Source: Clostridiales bacterium
Lineage (GTDB): Bacteria; Bacillota; Clostridia; Oscillospirales; Butyricicoccaceae
DNA length: 64,000 nucleotides
Assembly (NCBI GenBank): GCA_019421385.1
Contig: JAHZFK010000015.1
Location: forward strand, 5,880-69,879
Reading direction: 5' to 3'
Shown: positions 1 to 8,384 of the stretch, in pieces
Numbering within the stretch: the stretch's first letter is position 1
Layout of the letters: each line of letters starts with the position of its first letter
Position numbers and translations under genes: made by a program
The notes under the pieces: generated by a model
Databases searched by the model: none
Told to the model about the DNA's origin: nothing
The model's input: only the letters and a program-made list of their open reading frames with translations

Positions 1-2
1 TG

Positions 3-1514
3 CCCGAGGTGCTGCGCGCACGCTACAATCTGCCGGACGCCGCCGACGCGCTTGCCGCCATCCATCGCCCGCAATCCGCGCAGGACATGGCTGACGCACG
101 TCGCCGCATGGTATTTGAAGAACTATTCCTGCTATGCTGCGGCTTGCAGCATCTCAAGGAGCGCCGAAAAACTGAAAATGGAATTACGTTCCAACGTATC
201 AGTCAATCTACATGGGATTTCTGGGACTGTCTTCCCTTTATGCCCACTAAAGCTCAAATCCGAGCGATTGAAGATATTTGCGAGGACTGCGCCTCAGGCC
301 GCCCGATGAACCGGCTGGTACAGGGTGACGTTGGCTCGGGCAAGACGATTGTCGCCGCGGCGCTATGCGCGCTGGCCGCGAAAAGCGGCTTTCAGGCCGC
401 CTTCATGGCGCCAACCGAGATCCTTGCGGCGCAGCACGCGGAAACGCTCGCGCCGCTGCTGGAAAAGCTCGGCATCTCCTGCACGCTGCTGACCGGTTCG
501 ATGAATGCCGCGCAGAAGCGCGCCGCCCTCGCCGCGATCGAAAGCGGCGCGGCGCAGGTCGTGATCGGTACACATGCGCTCATCCAGCAAGGCGTTACCT
601 TTCAGCGACTGGGCGCGGTCGTCGCGGACGAGCAGCACCGCTTTGGCGTGGCGCAGCGCGCGGCGCTGTCCGCCAAAGGGCAAACGCCCCATGTGCTGGT
701 CATGTCGGCAACCCCCATCCCGCGCACGCTCGCACTCATCCTGTACGGCGACCTCGATGTGTCCGTACTCGATGAAGTGCCGCCCGGCCGTCAGCCGGTT
801 GAGACCTATGCCGTAGGCGAAAACATGCGCCGCCGCATCACCGCCTTTATCGGCAAGCAGGTCGGACAGGGCGGACAGGTATATGTTGTGTGTCCGCTGG
901 TCGAAGAGGGCGAAATGAACCTCAAGAGCGCAGAACAGCACGCGGTCGACCTGCAAAATGCACTGCCGCACCGGCGCGTCGCAGTGCTGCACGGACGCAT
1001 GAAAAGCGCAGAGAAAGAACGCGTCATGCAGGCGTTTGCCGCACAGGAATACGATATTCTGGTTGCCACGACCGTCATTGAGGTCGGCGTGGACGTGCCG
1101 AACGCCAACCTGATGGTCGTGGAGGACGCAGACCGCTTCGGCCTGTCCCAGCTGCACCAGCTGCGCGGACGTGTGGGACGCGGCACGCGGCAGTCCTACT
1201 GCATCTTTTTCGGTGCGGACAAAGGCCAAACCGCGCGCGAACGGCTGAAAATCCTGTGTAAAACCAACGATGGCTTTGAAGTCGCGCGCGCCGACCTGTC
1301 GCAGCGCGGCCCGGGCGACTTTTTCGGACGGCGGCAGCACGGCCTGCCTGCGCTGCACGTTGCCGACCCGATTGCCGACCTTGCGCTCATGCAGAGCGCG
1401 CGCGAAGAGGCCGAGCAGATTTTGCAGGCTGACCCATCGCTTGCAGGATATCCTGAGCTGCGTGCGCGTGTGCACCGTATGTTCGAGGAACGGGATGACG
1501 AAGCGTTCAACTAA
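3..1514 (+). CDS. recG: ATP-dependent DNA helicase RecG, C-terminal part (5' end outside window)
   Basis: RecG remodels stalled replication forks and branched DNA. The reading frame is open to the left edge, so the N-terminal wedge domain is missing. Visible are the Walker A motif GDVGSGKT, the DEQHRFG box (DExH type), the motif SATPIPRT, and in the second RecA-like lobe TTVIEVGVDVPNA and QLRGRVGRG, followed by the RecG C-terminal region with RGPGDFFG. About 500 residues of a usual ~680 are present. Base use between about 110 and 295 is visibly AT-richer than the rest of the gene. The stop is followed at once by a dispersed hairpin repeat and a terminator. Identity is secure. Confidence 0.96.
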   Translation, partial: PEVLRARYNLPDAADALAAIHRPQSAQDMADARRRMVFEELFLLCCGLQHLKERRKTENGITFQRISQSTWDFWDCLPFMPTKAQIRAIEDICEDCASGRPMNRLVQGDVGSGKTIVAAALCALAAKSGFQAAFMAPTEILAAQHAETLAPLLEKLGISCTLLTGSMNAAQKRAALAAIESGAAQVVIGTHALIQQGVTFQRLGAVVADEQHRFGVAQRAALSAKGQTPHVLVMSATPIPRTLALILYGDLDVSVLDEVPPGRQPVETYAVGENMRRRITAFIGKQVGQGGQVYVVCPLVEEGEMNLKSAEQHAVDLQNALPHRRVAVLHGRMKSAEKERVMQAFAAQEYDILVATTVIEVGVDVPNANLMVVEDADRFGLSQLHQLRGRVGRGTRQSYCIFFGADKGQTARERLKILCKTNDGFEVARADLSQRGPGDFFGRRQHGLPALHVADPIADLALMQSAREEAEQILQADPSLAGYPELRARVHRMFEERDDEAFN

Positions 1515-1516
1515 TG

Positions 1517-1653
1517 TCGATCGAACCGTACAGGTTCGATCGAGGGGCTATGCCGCGCAAAGCACGGACATCGCCCATACGAGAAAAAGTTCCGACATGC
1601 GAAACTTTTTCTCTTTCCTGTATCAAAACCGAGGCACATGTCCCCGGCTCTGA
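1517..1653 (+). repeat. Dispersed multi-hairpin repeat, copy C
   Basis: One of three related intergenic copies; the others are at 41173-41312 and 49236-49399 on the minus strand. Order of parts: hairpin 1 (1517-1543, arms TCGATCGAACC/GGTTCGATCGA), a G-rich block, hairpin 2 (1543-1575, GGGGCTATGCCGCGC with a partly degenerate right arm), hairpin 3 (1581-1613, GAGAAAAAGTT/AACTTTTTCTC), then a TATCAAAA..TGATG segment. The order and several sequence blocks match the other copies. It begins two bases after the recG stop. Confidence 0.7.
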
Positions 1654-1655
1654 TG

Positions 1656-1683
1656 AAAAGAACCGCCTTCCGGCGGTTCTTTT
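1656..1683. terminator. Bidirectional intrinsic terminator (recG / DMT transporter)
   Basis: Perfect hairpin with arms AAAAGAACCGCC and GGCGGTTCTTTT around a TTCC loop, between convergent genes. It is almost identical to the ancestral rny terminator near 8.2 kb. Confidence 0.9.
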
Positions 1684-1721
1684 CTATTTGATGCGCACCT
1701 TACAGCGTGATAATTACTGTT

Positions 1722-2618
1722 TCAGCTCACTTTTTTCTTCGTGCCATCGCGTTCAGACAGCACCAGCCCGCCGAGCGCGAGCACCGTACCCAGCCACATG
1801 GACGGGGTCATTGTTTCGTGCAGGATGAGCGCCGAACTGATGATTGTCACAATCGGGGTCTCGTAAATGTACGCACTGGTGCGCACCGGTCCGAGCAGAA
1901 ACACCGCACGGTTCCACGTTACAAAGCAGGTCGCGGACGCGCCAAGCCCCAAAAACAACAGATTTGCCAGATGCATCGGCTCCAGCCATGCCGCGGGTCC
2001 TGCCGGGAAGCCCTCCAGAAACGCAGGAATGAGCAAGAACAGCAGCCCATAGCCAAACACACGGCAGGTCAGCGGCACGGTGGCATACCCCGCCGCGCCC
2101 AGATGGCGGATCAGCACCGAATATACGCCCCAGACCAGCGCCGCGCCCACACCGAGCAGCGCGCCCAGCGGACTGAAGTGCAGTTCGCTCACACCCGCGA
2201 GGGAAACAAGCGCCACACCTGCCATCGCGCAAACGAAGCCACAGAAAAACCAACGGCCGAGCTTCTCATGCAGCAGCAGCGCAGCAAACAGCGCCGTAAA
2301 CAACGGCGCTGCCGCCACAATAATACCGACGAGCGAAGCCGATATGTACGTCAATGCGATGTTTTCCATCAGAAAATACAGCGTCACACCCGTCAGCCCC
2401 GCCAGTGCAAACAGAATCTCGTGCTTTTTTTCTTTGGCGCGCATCCAGCCGCGCGAGGCGATCAGCAGCGCCACAAACCCGAGCGCAAAGCGCGTGACCA
2501 TGATTTCCACCGGTGAAAAGGTGCGCAGCAGCACCTTGGTCGAAACAAATGTCGTACCCCAGACCATTACGGTGAATGCACCGAGCAGATGGCCCTGCAG
2601 CACATGGTTTTTCTCCAT
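1722..2618 (-). CDS. EamA/DMT-family permease
   Basis: 298 residues with about ten hydrophobic segments in two repeated halves, as in EamA (RhaT-type) drug/metabolite transporters. The typical first-helix motif VMVWGTTFVSTKVLL is near the N terminus. These proteins carry small metabolites across the cytoplasmic membrane, and the substrate cannot be told from sequence. Start ATG at 2618 is preceded by GGGAGG. It is the last gene of a leftward series pgeF / binding lipoprotein / mnmA / this gene, with 72 bp between it and mnmA. Family is sure, substrate unknown. Confidence 0.88.
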   Translation of the reverse strand: MEKNHVLQGHLLGAFTVMVWGTTFVSTKVLLRTFSPVEIMVTRFALGFVALLIASRGWMRAKEKKHEILFALAGLTGVTLYFLMENIALTYISASLVGIIVAAAPLFTALFAALLLHEKLGRWFFCGFVCAMAGVALVSLAGVSELHFSPLGALLGVGAALVWGVYSVLIRHLGAAGYATVPLTCRVFGYGLLFLLIPAFLEGFPAGPAAWLEPMHLANLLFLGLGASATCFVTWNRAVFLLGPVRTSAYIYETPIVTIISSALILHETMTPSMWLGTVLALGGLVLSERDGTKKKVS

Positions 2619-2690
2619 ACCCGTATCCTCCCGCGCGTCCCACGCGCAAAATCAGGCGGAAACGCCGCGCGCTCCCGCCTTTTCTTGTTT

Positions 2691-3710
2691 TTATTCGATA
2701 AATCCGCCGCCGATCACGATATCCCCATCGTAAAACACCGCGCTCTGCCCCGCAGCCGGTGCGCGAACCGCATCCTCGAACACGATGCGCACATTCTTAC
2801 CGTCCGGATAGACGGTCGCGCGGTCGCTGCGGCGCGAAAAGCGCACGCGCACCTCGCAGGCAAACGCGCCGTTTTCCGCATATTCCGGCGCGATATAGTG
2901 CACATCCCTCACGGTGATCTCGCGGCGGAAAACATCCTCCAGCGACAAAACGACCTCATTGGTCTCCGGCCGCAATTCATGCACAAACAGCCGTCCCTCT
3001 GCCGCAACACCCAGCCCCTTTCGCTGGCCGACCGTATAGCAGTGGATGCCCTTATGCCGTCCGAGCACCTTGCCGGTTTCGTCCACAAAATTGCCCGGCG
3101 GGCAGGCCGCGCCATGGCGCTCGAGCCAGCCCTGCGTATCGCCGTCCGGAATGAAGCACACATCCATGCTGTCCGGCTTTTCCGACACGGCAAGCCCGAT
3201 TTCACGTGCATTCGCGCGCACTTCGTCCTTATTTTCCGCTTCGCCCAGCGCAAACACACAGCGCGCAACCGTTTTGCGCGGCAGGCGGTACAGCATATAG
3301 CTCTGATCCTTTTCCGCGCGGGCACGCCGCAGCAGCGCGCGTCCCTCGGCGTCGCACCCCGTGCGCGCATAGTGCCCGGTGGCGACATATGCCGCGCCGA
3401 TCTCGTCTGCGTAATCGGTCAGCGCACGGAATTTAATGAGCGGATTGCACATCACACACGGATTCGGTGTGCGCGCATTGCGAAAAGAATCGGCAAAATA
3501 CCCGCAGATCTGCTGCTCAAACACTTCCCGCCGATGCGCGATATACAGCGGGATGCCCAAATCGTCCGCTGTGTGCTGAGCGGCTTCCTCACCGCCGAGT
3601 CCGACCTCAAGGAACAGGCCGTGCACCTCGTATCCCATCTCGCGCAGCCGCGCCGCGGCAACCGCCGAATCCACGCCGCCCGAAAGTCCCAATACTACCT
3701 TTTCTGCCAT
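2691..3710 (-). CDS. mnmA: tRNA-specific 2-thiouridylase MnmA
   Basis: Installs sulfur at position 2 of the wobble uridine (U34) in tRNA-Lys, -Glu and -Gln, using ATP and persulfide sulfur. 339 residues. Seen: the PP-loop GLSGGVDSAVAA at the N terminus, the catalytic Cys in NPCVMCN, and the second catalytic Cys in SMDVCFIPDGD. The frame is open 20 codons further upstream, but the ATG at 3710 has AGGAG at good spacing and begins directly with the family N terminus MAEKVVLGLSGG. Only 19 bp separate it from the upstream lipoprotein gene, so co-transcription is likely. Confidence 0.95.
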   Translation of the reverse strand: MAEKVVLGLSGGVDSAVAAARLREMGYEVHGLFLEVGLGGEEAAQHTADDLGIPLYIAHRREVFEQQICGYFADSFRNARTPNPCVMCNPLIKFRALTDYADEIGAAYVATGHYARTGCDAEGRALLRRARAEKDQSYMLYRLPRKTVARCVFALGEAENKDEVRANAREIGLAVSEKPDSMDVCFIPDGDTQGWLERHGAACPPGNFVDETGKVLGRHKGIHCYTVGQRKGLGVAAEGRLFVHELRPETNEVVLSLEDVFRREITVRDVHYIAPEYAENGAFACEVRVRFSRRSDRATVYPDGKNVRIVFEDAVRAPAAGQSAVFYDGDIVIGGGFIE

Positions 3711-3729
3711 GAAAAATCTCCTGTTTTGC

Positions 3730-5379
3730 TCAGTTCCCGCTTGTCCAGGTTTCCAGCCCCGCAAACGCATTATACGGCGAGGGGGCGTAGTTGTCGATCA
3801 AGCCCTTGCGGATGATGATTTGTCCGCGCTCAAACGCGATCGGAATAATCGGCATCTGCTCCAGAAACAGACTGTAAAACCCGGAAACATTCTGACCGCT
3901 GCGCGCTGCCGCAACCGCCGCCGGCATGTCCTCGCTCGAATAGCCGCCATAATTGAGGCTCCCGCCGGAGGACAGCAGCGGGCGCAGGTCAAAATCCGCG
4001 GTCAGCTGTGTTTCTCCATAGTATACGTCAAACGAGCCGGATTGCAGCATGGAAATAAATGTCTCATACGGCTGCTTATCCACCGTGACCGTCACACCAT
4101 CCAGCGCATTCCAGGAAGCGGCGATCTGTTCCGCAGCCGCCACCTTAAAGGCGTTGTCCGAATTGACCAGCAGTCGGATGGACAGCGTCTCCCCGCCGGC
4201 ACCGGACGCGGTGGTGTCGGTATCTGTATCCGTCTCGTCCCCGCTCTCGCCGTCGCTATACTCGTCATATTCGTCGCCGGTTTCATCGGTATTGTCGTAT
4301 TCATCGGCATCGCCGGTTTCACCGGACGTATCTGTTTCGTCCGTATCCGTTTCGCCGCCAAGCCCTTCCCGCAGCAGCTGCGCCGCTCCCGACGCATCTG
4401 CGGACATGTTGAGTGTCAAATTCTCTCCCGTCGGCTGCGGATTGACCGGCAGAACCGCAGGATCGGCAAAGGTTTGCAGCTGCGTCGCGCACAGGCTTTG
4501 CCGTGAGATCGCAGCGCTCAGCGCCTGCCGCACCTTGGCGTTGGCCAGCTGGCTGTTTGCATGATTGATGCCCAGATAGTGCAGCGACGTGCCGGTCGTC
4601 TGCACGGTATCCACCGAACCGCCGACCGACGGAGGATCGGGCGAGATACGCGCCGCGCGCATCAGGGACACATCGCCCGTCTGGAAGCTGGACATTGCCG
4701 CGTCCGCGCGTGTCATCGCCACCAGCGAAATCTTGCGGATCGAACCGAGGAAACCGCCGTGCCAGTTTTCGTTGGCCTCCAGCGTCCACTGCCGCTCCTG
4801 CTCAACCGGCTGGAACGGGCCGGTGCCGTCGGCAAAGCTGCCGCTGTCGGCCGAGCCCTGCCGGTAAATCGGGATATCCAGCAGACGCGGGAAATTGATG
4901 TTGGGCGAGGTCAGCACGATGCGCACCTCGCGGTCGCTCACTGCCTCGATGGAGGAAACCTCGGTCAAGCGGTTGTGATAAGGCGAACTCTCATTAAACT
5001 GCGCGGTCTGCAAGCTGGCGACCACGTCGCGCGCCGTCAGCTTTTCGCCCGACCAAAAAGTGATGTCATCCCGCAGGGTGAAGGTGAAAGTCGTGCCGTC
5101 GCCTGTGTACGATTCGCACAGCACGTTCTCCGCCGTAAAGTTCGAGGTGACCTCAAACAATCCCTCATATAATGCTTCGCAAAGCACGCGGTTGATGCTG
5201 GTGTTATCCAGCACCGGGTTGAGCGTGCCGTTCTGATACCACGCCAGACCGAAATACGCATCCGACACCTTGACATTGTCGACCGGCGCATCCTCCCCGC
5301 CCAGATCGAGCAGGCTGCAGGCGCTCAGCAGGCACAGCGTCGCGAGAAACGCGGCGAGCACGCTTTTTTTCCATTTCAT
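3730..5379 (-). CDS. Family 5 extracellular solute-binding lipoprotein with an acidic insert
   Basis: Resembles oligopeptide-type substrate-binding proteins (SBP_bac_5) of ABC importers. 549 residues. A lipobox signal peptide (LCLLSACS) places it on the outer face of the membrane. Family signatures include TFTLRDDITFWSGEKLTARDVVASL and the later GTSLHYLGINHANSQLANAKVRQALS region. Odd feature: at about residues 337-397 there is a stretch built almost wholly of Asp, Glu, Thr, Ser, Gly and Tyr, interrupting the second lobe. No ABC permease or ATPase lies nearby, so the partner is unknown. It is encoded between pgeF and mnmA, 19 bp from each. Confidence 0.85.
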   Translation of the reverse strand: MKWKKSVLAAFLATLCLLSACSLLDLGGEDAPVDNVKVSDAYFGLAWYQNGTLNPVLDNTSINRVLCEALYEGLFEVTSNFTAENVLCESYTGDGTTFTFTLRDDITFWSGEKLTARDVVASLQTAQFNESSPYHNRLTEVSSIEAVSDREVRIVLTSPNINFPRLLDIPIYRQGSADSGSFADGTGPFQPVEQERQWTLEANENWHGGFLGSIRKISLVAMTRADAAMSSFQTGDVSLMRAARISPDPPSVGGSVDTVQTTGTSLHYLGINHANSQLANAKVRQALSAAISRQSLCATQLQTFADPAVLPVNPQPTGENLTLNMSADASGAAQLLREGLGGETDTDETDTSGETGDADEYDNTDETGDEYDEYSDGESGDETDTDTDTTASGAGGETLSIRLLVNSDNAFKVAAAEQIAASWNALDGVTVTVDKQPYETFISMLQSGSFDVYYGETQLTADFDLRPLLSSGGSLNYGGYSSEDMPAAVAAARSGQNVSGFYSLFLEQMPIIPIAFERGQIIIRKGLIDNYAPSPYNAFAGLETWTSGN

Positions 5380-5398
5380 AAACCGGACTTCCTTTCGG

Positions 5399-6199
5399 TT
5401 ACAGGCAGATCACACCGCCCTGCACGCCGCGCTGACCGTGCGTTTTGCGGTGCGACCAGAATTCATCGGCATGGCACATCGTGCAGATGCCGCTGTCGAT
5501 CACGTTTTCCGGCTGAAGACCGGCGCTTTGCAGCAGATGCACGCCGATCCCCTGCAAATCCACATGAAATTTCGGCCCTTTTTCCATAATATAAGGCTGC
5601 ACCAGTGCGCCGAGCTGTTTTTCCATCGCTTCCGGCACATCCGCATCGGTTTCAAAGCATTCCTGCCGGATGGACGGCCCGAGCACGGCACGCAGACTTT
5701 CGCGCTTGGTGCCCAGTTTTTCCTCCATCACCGCCACGGTTTTTGGCAGGATGCCCCCCGCCATGCCGCGCCATCCCGCGTGACATACGCCTGCGGTGTG
5801 GGTCACGGGATCATACAGCAGCGTGACCACGCAGTCCGCGTAAAAGCCACAAATCGGGGTGTCAGGCAGCGCGGTGACGATCGCGTCCGACTGCCACGCC
5901 ATCGGGCGGGTCAGACCCATGCCGACCTGCTCTTCTCCAACGACCGAGACCTCGGTTTCGTGGATTTGGCGGGTCAGGGTGATGCGCGTTTCATCCACGC
6001 CCAGCCCTTCCGCCAGACGATGATAGTTTTCGCGCACGTTTTCCTCGGTATCCCCGCGGTTGAAGCCGAGATTGAGGCTTTCGCAGTGTCCCGTGCTCAC
6101 GCCGCCGAATTTGGTCGTAAAAGCATGGCGCACCGGCAGGCGGCGGCAGGTATAATAAACAAACGGGCCGCGCTGAATGCGGCACATAGACTGGTGCAT
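5399..6199 (-). CDS. pgeF: Peptidoglycan editing factor / purine nucleoside phosphorylase (YlmD/YfiH family)
   Basis: Laccase-domain (DUF152) enzymes act on purine nucleosides and, in E. coli, help keep peptidoglycan composition correct. 266 residues. The three metal/catalytic motifs are present: HETEV, ADCVVTLLYD and VCHAGWRGMAGG, followed by LGPSIRQECFE. The ATG at 6199 is preferred over a longer open frame because GGGAGG lies just upstream. First gene of the leftward operon and divergent from rny. Confidence 0.9.
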   Translation of the reverse strand: MHQSMCRIQRGPFVYYTCRRLPVRHAFTTKFGGVSTGHCESLNLGFNRGDTEENVRENYHRLAEGLGVDETRITLTRQIHETEVSVVGEEQVGMGLTRPMAWQSDAIVTALPDTPICGFYADCVVTLLYDPVTHTAGVCHAGWRGMAGGILPKTVAVMEEKLGTKRESLRAVLGPSIRQECFETDADVPEAMEKQLGALVQPYIMEKGPKFHVDLQGIGVHLLQSAGLQPENVIDSGICTMCHADEFWSHRKTHGQRGVQGGVICL

Positions 6200-6316
6200 A
6201 AGCGTTCCTCCCGATATAGTTGTTCTATTATAGCAAATCGCCGCCTGTTCCACAAGGGCGCGCCCGGGCTGTTCTCAAAATACGCCAAAATCTGCACGGT
6301 ATGGCATGGGTTTTTC

Positions 6317-6345
6317 TTGACAGTTTGACCAACAGGCTTTACAAT
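6317..6345 (+). promoter_or_regulatory. Promoter of rny with palindromic -10 region
   Basis: TTGACA (6317-6322), 17-bp spacer, TACAAT (6340-6345). The -10 lies in an inverted repeat TACAAT-TG-ATTGTA (6340-6353), a possible operator. A second TATAAT follows at 6355-6360. Confidence 0.65.
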
Positions 6346-6353
6346 TGATTGTA

Positions 6354-6649
6354 GTATAATACCTGCTGTAATATAGCCGGCGCAATTTCGCGCAAGGCTT
6401 TTTTCAAAGGCATTATAACCCGGCGTTTTTCAAACGCCATTCGCTACGCAGGGCCGCGCCTGTTTGTTTGTGATTGATCGGCCTGTTGCGCCATTTTTTG
6501 TCATTATTTCCCGCATGGTTTGCCATATATCCGCAATTGCTGCAAATCTGCGTTCCATTTTGCCGAAAGATACCGCGCAAGCCGTTTTTCGCCCAAACCG
6601 GTGCTGCCTCCCCATCACAAAATTAGAAATAGGAGGACACACCAAACAT
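6354..6649 (+). promoter_or_regulatory. Long untranslated leader of rny
   Basis: About 300 bases lie between the predicted start of transcription and the rny start codon. Small hairpins can be drawn (for example GGCGTTTTTCAAACGCC near 6422-6440). I recognise no known riboswitch class. The open frame running through it from 6464 lacks a ribosome binding site and family resemblance. Confidence 0.4.
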
Positions 6650-8194
6650 ATGACCGACATCATCATACCGATCATATCCGGTATCGTGTGTCTCGTTGTG
6701 GGCATTGTCATCGGTTTCCTTTACCGCAAGAGCGTTGCAGAAAAGGAGATCGGCTCCGCCGAGACCGAAGCGACACGCATCATCAACGAAGCCATCAAAG
6801 CCGGTGAAACCAAAAAACGTGAATCCATTCTGGAAGCCAAGGATGAGATCCACAGACAGCGCACCGAAGCCGACCGTGAGCTGAAGGAGCGCCGCAACGA
6901 GACCCAGCAGCTGGAGCGCCGCCTGATCCAGCGCGAAGAAGCGCTCGACAAGAAGAGCGACACGCTCGACCGCAAGAACGAAGAGCTGACCCGTCAGCTG
7001 GAAGCAACTCAGAAAGAAAAGGAAGAGCTGTCCCGCATCAAGGCGGAACAGCTGGAAAAGCTGGAGCAGATCGCCAGCATGACCCGCGACGAAGCGCGCG
7101 AAATGCTGGTTGCCTCGATCGAATCCGAGGCCACGCACGATGCAGCCGTCAAGCTGCGCGAGATCCAGCAGAAGCTCAAGGACGAAAGCGAGCAGACCGC
7201 ACGCGAGATCATCTCGACTGCGATCCAGCGCTGCGCTGCCGACCATGTTTCCGAAGCGACCGTTTCGGTTGTACCGCTGCCCAATGATGAGATGAAAGGC
7301 CGCATCATCGGCCGCGAGGGTCGCAACATCCGCACTCTCGAAACGCTCACGGGCGTCGACCTGATCATCGACGACACGCCCGAAGCGATCACCCTTTCCT
7401 CGTTCGATCCGGTTCGTCGCGAGATCGCGCGTCTGGCGCTTGAAAAGCTGATCGTGGATGGCCGCATCCATCCCGCCCGCATCGAGGAAATGGTCGACAA
7501 ATCGCGTCGCGAGGTCGAACAGATCATCAAGAGCGAGGGCGAGCGAGCCACCTTCGAGACCGGCATCCACGGCATCCATCCCGAGCTGGTCAAGATCCTC
7601 GGCCGCCTGCGTTACCGCACCAGCTACGGCCAGAACGTATTGCAGCATTCCATCGAGGTTGCACATATCGCCGGCATGATGGCCAGCGAATTAGGGCTTG
7701 ACCCCCTGCCCGCACGCCGCGCCGGCCTGTTGCATGACATCGGCAAGGCGATCGACCATGAGGTCGAGGGCAGCCATGTCCAGATCGGCGTAGACCTTGC
7801 CAAGAAGTACAAGGAAGCGCAGCCGATCATCCATGCAATCGAGGCACACCACGGCGACGTAGAGGCCAAGACCACGGTAGCTTGTCTGGTGCAGGCCGCG
7901 GACGCGATCTCGGCTGCACGGCCGGGCGCACGCCGCGAGAACTTGGAAAACTATATCAAGCGTCTGGAGAAGCTGGAAAGCATTGCGAATGAGACGCCCG
8001 GCGTTTCCAGTTCCTACGCGATTCAGGCTGGCCGCGAGATCCGCATCATTGTCAATCCCGATAAGATTTCGGATGACGCAATGATCCTGCTCGCCCGCGA
8101 TGTGGCCAAGAAGATCGAGGACGAACTCGACTACCCCGGCCAGATCAAGGTCAATATGGTGCGTGAGACCCGCGCCATCGACTATGCCAAGTAA
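6650..8194 (+). CDS. rny: Ribonuclease Y
   Basis: Membrane-anchored endoribonuclease that starts mRNA decay in Firmicutes. 514 residues, close to the usual ~520. Order: one N-terminal transmembrane helix (IIIPIISGIVCLVVGIVIGF), a long charged coiled coil to about residue 190, a KH domain (GRIIGREGRNIRTLE), and an HD domain with the metal motif LLHDIGKAIDHE and downstream EAHHGD. Start ATG at 6650 follows AGGAGG; the open frame further upstream is not family-like. Its terminator has been broken by the mobile element that begins 34 bp after the stop. Confidence 0.97.
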   Translation: MTDIIIPIISGIVCLVVGIVIGFLYRKSVAEKEIGSAETEATRIINEAIKAGETKKRESILEAKDEIHRQRTEADRELKERRNETQQLERRLIQREEALDKKSDTLDRKNEELTRQLEATQKEKEELSRIKAEQLEKLEQIASMTRDEAREMLVASIESEATHDAAVKLREIQQKLKDESEQTAREIISTAIQRCAADHVSEATVSVVPLPNDEMKGRIIGREGRNIRTLETLTGVDLIIDDTPEAITLSSFDPVRREIARLALEKLIVDGRIHPARIEEMVDKSRREVEQIIKSEGERATFETGIHGIHPELVKILGRLRYRTSYGQNVLQHSIEVAHIAGMMASELGLDPLPARRAGLLHDIGKAIDHEVEGSHVQIGVDLAKKYKEAQPIIHAIEAHHGDVEAKTTVACLVQAADAISAARPGARRENLENYIKRLEKLESIANETPGVSSSYAIQAGREIRIIVNPDKISDDAMILLARDVAKKIEDELDYPGQIKVNMVRETRAIDYAK

Positions 8195-8208
8195 TCAAAT
8201 CGCATTGC

Positions 8209-8228
8209 AAAAAAGAACCGCCTTTCGG
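8209..8228. terminator. Left half of an interrupted terminator
   Basis: AAAAAAGAACCGCCTTTCGG ends at the left edge of the mobile element. Joined to 12002 onward it restores a hairpin GAACCGCC-TTTC-GGCGGTTC with T-runs on both strands, which would have served rny and the convergent DUF4349 gene. Confidence 0.85.
8221..8228. repeat. Target site duplication, left copy
   Basis: CCTTTCGG directly flanks the left inverted repeat and is repeated at 11994-12001. Because the end bases are ambiguous, the duplication can be read as 8 to 10 bp. Confidence 0.85.
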
Positions 8229-8247
8229 CCAATGTCATTAAATTAAG
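8229..8247 (+). repeat. Left terminal inverted repeat
   Basis: CCAATGTCATTAAATTAAG, the exact reverse complement of 11975-11993. Confidence 0.92.
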
Positions 8248-8264
8248 CCTTTATTCTCAACGAT

Positions 8265-8309
8265 AAAAAGCCCACCGCCTTTGTTAATGCAATAGGCGGT
8301 GGGCTTTTT
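8265..8309 (-). terminator. Second of two tandem terminators after the stalk-domain gene
   Basis: Arms AGCCCACCGCC and GGCGGTGGGCT with flanking A/T runs on both sides. It would also stop transcription entering the element from rny. Confidence 0.85.
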
Positions 8310-8332
8310 CGTGCATATGGCCTATTGCAACG

Positions 8333-8375
8333 AAAAACCCCGACGTGTCCGTCGCCAAACGGATACGCCGGGGTT
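8333..8375 (-). terminator. First terminator after the stalk-domain gene
   Basis: On the minus strand AACCCCGGCGTATCCGT pairs with ACGGACACGTCGGGGTT and is followed by TTTTT. It starts 9 bp after the stop codon. Confidence 0.88.
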
Positions 8376-8384
8376 CGCTATATA

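Noticed and set aside
4190..4370. Repetitive DNA in the binding-lipoprotein gene as a CRISPR-like or satellite array
   Set aside because: The repeats are short, irregular and in frame; they encode an acidic low-complexity stretch.
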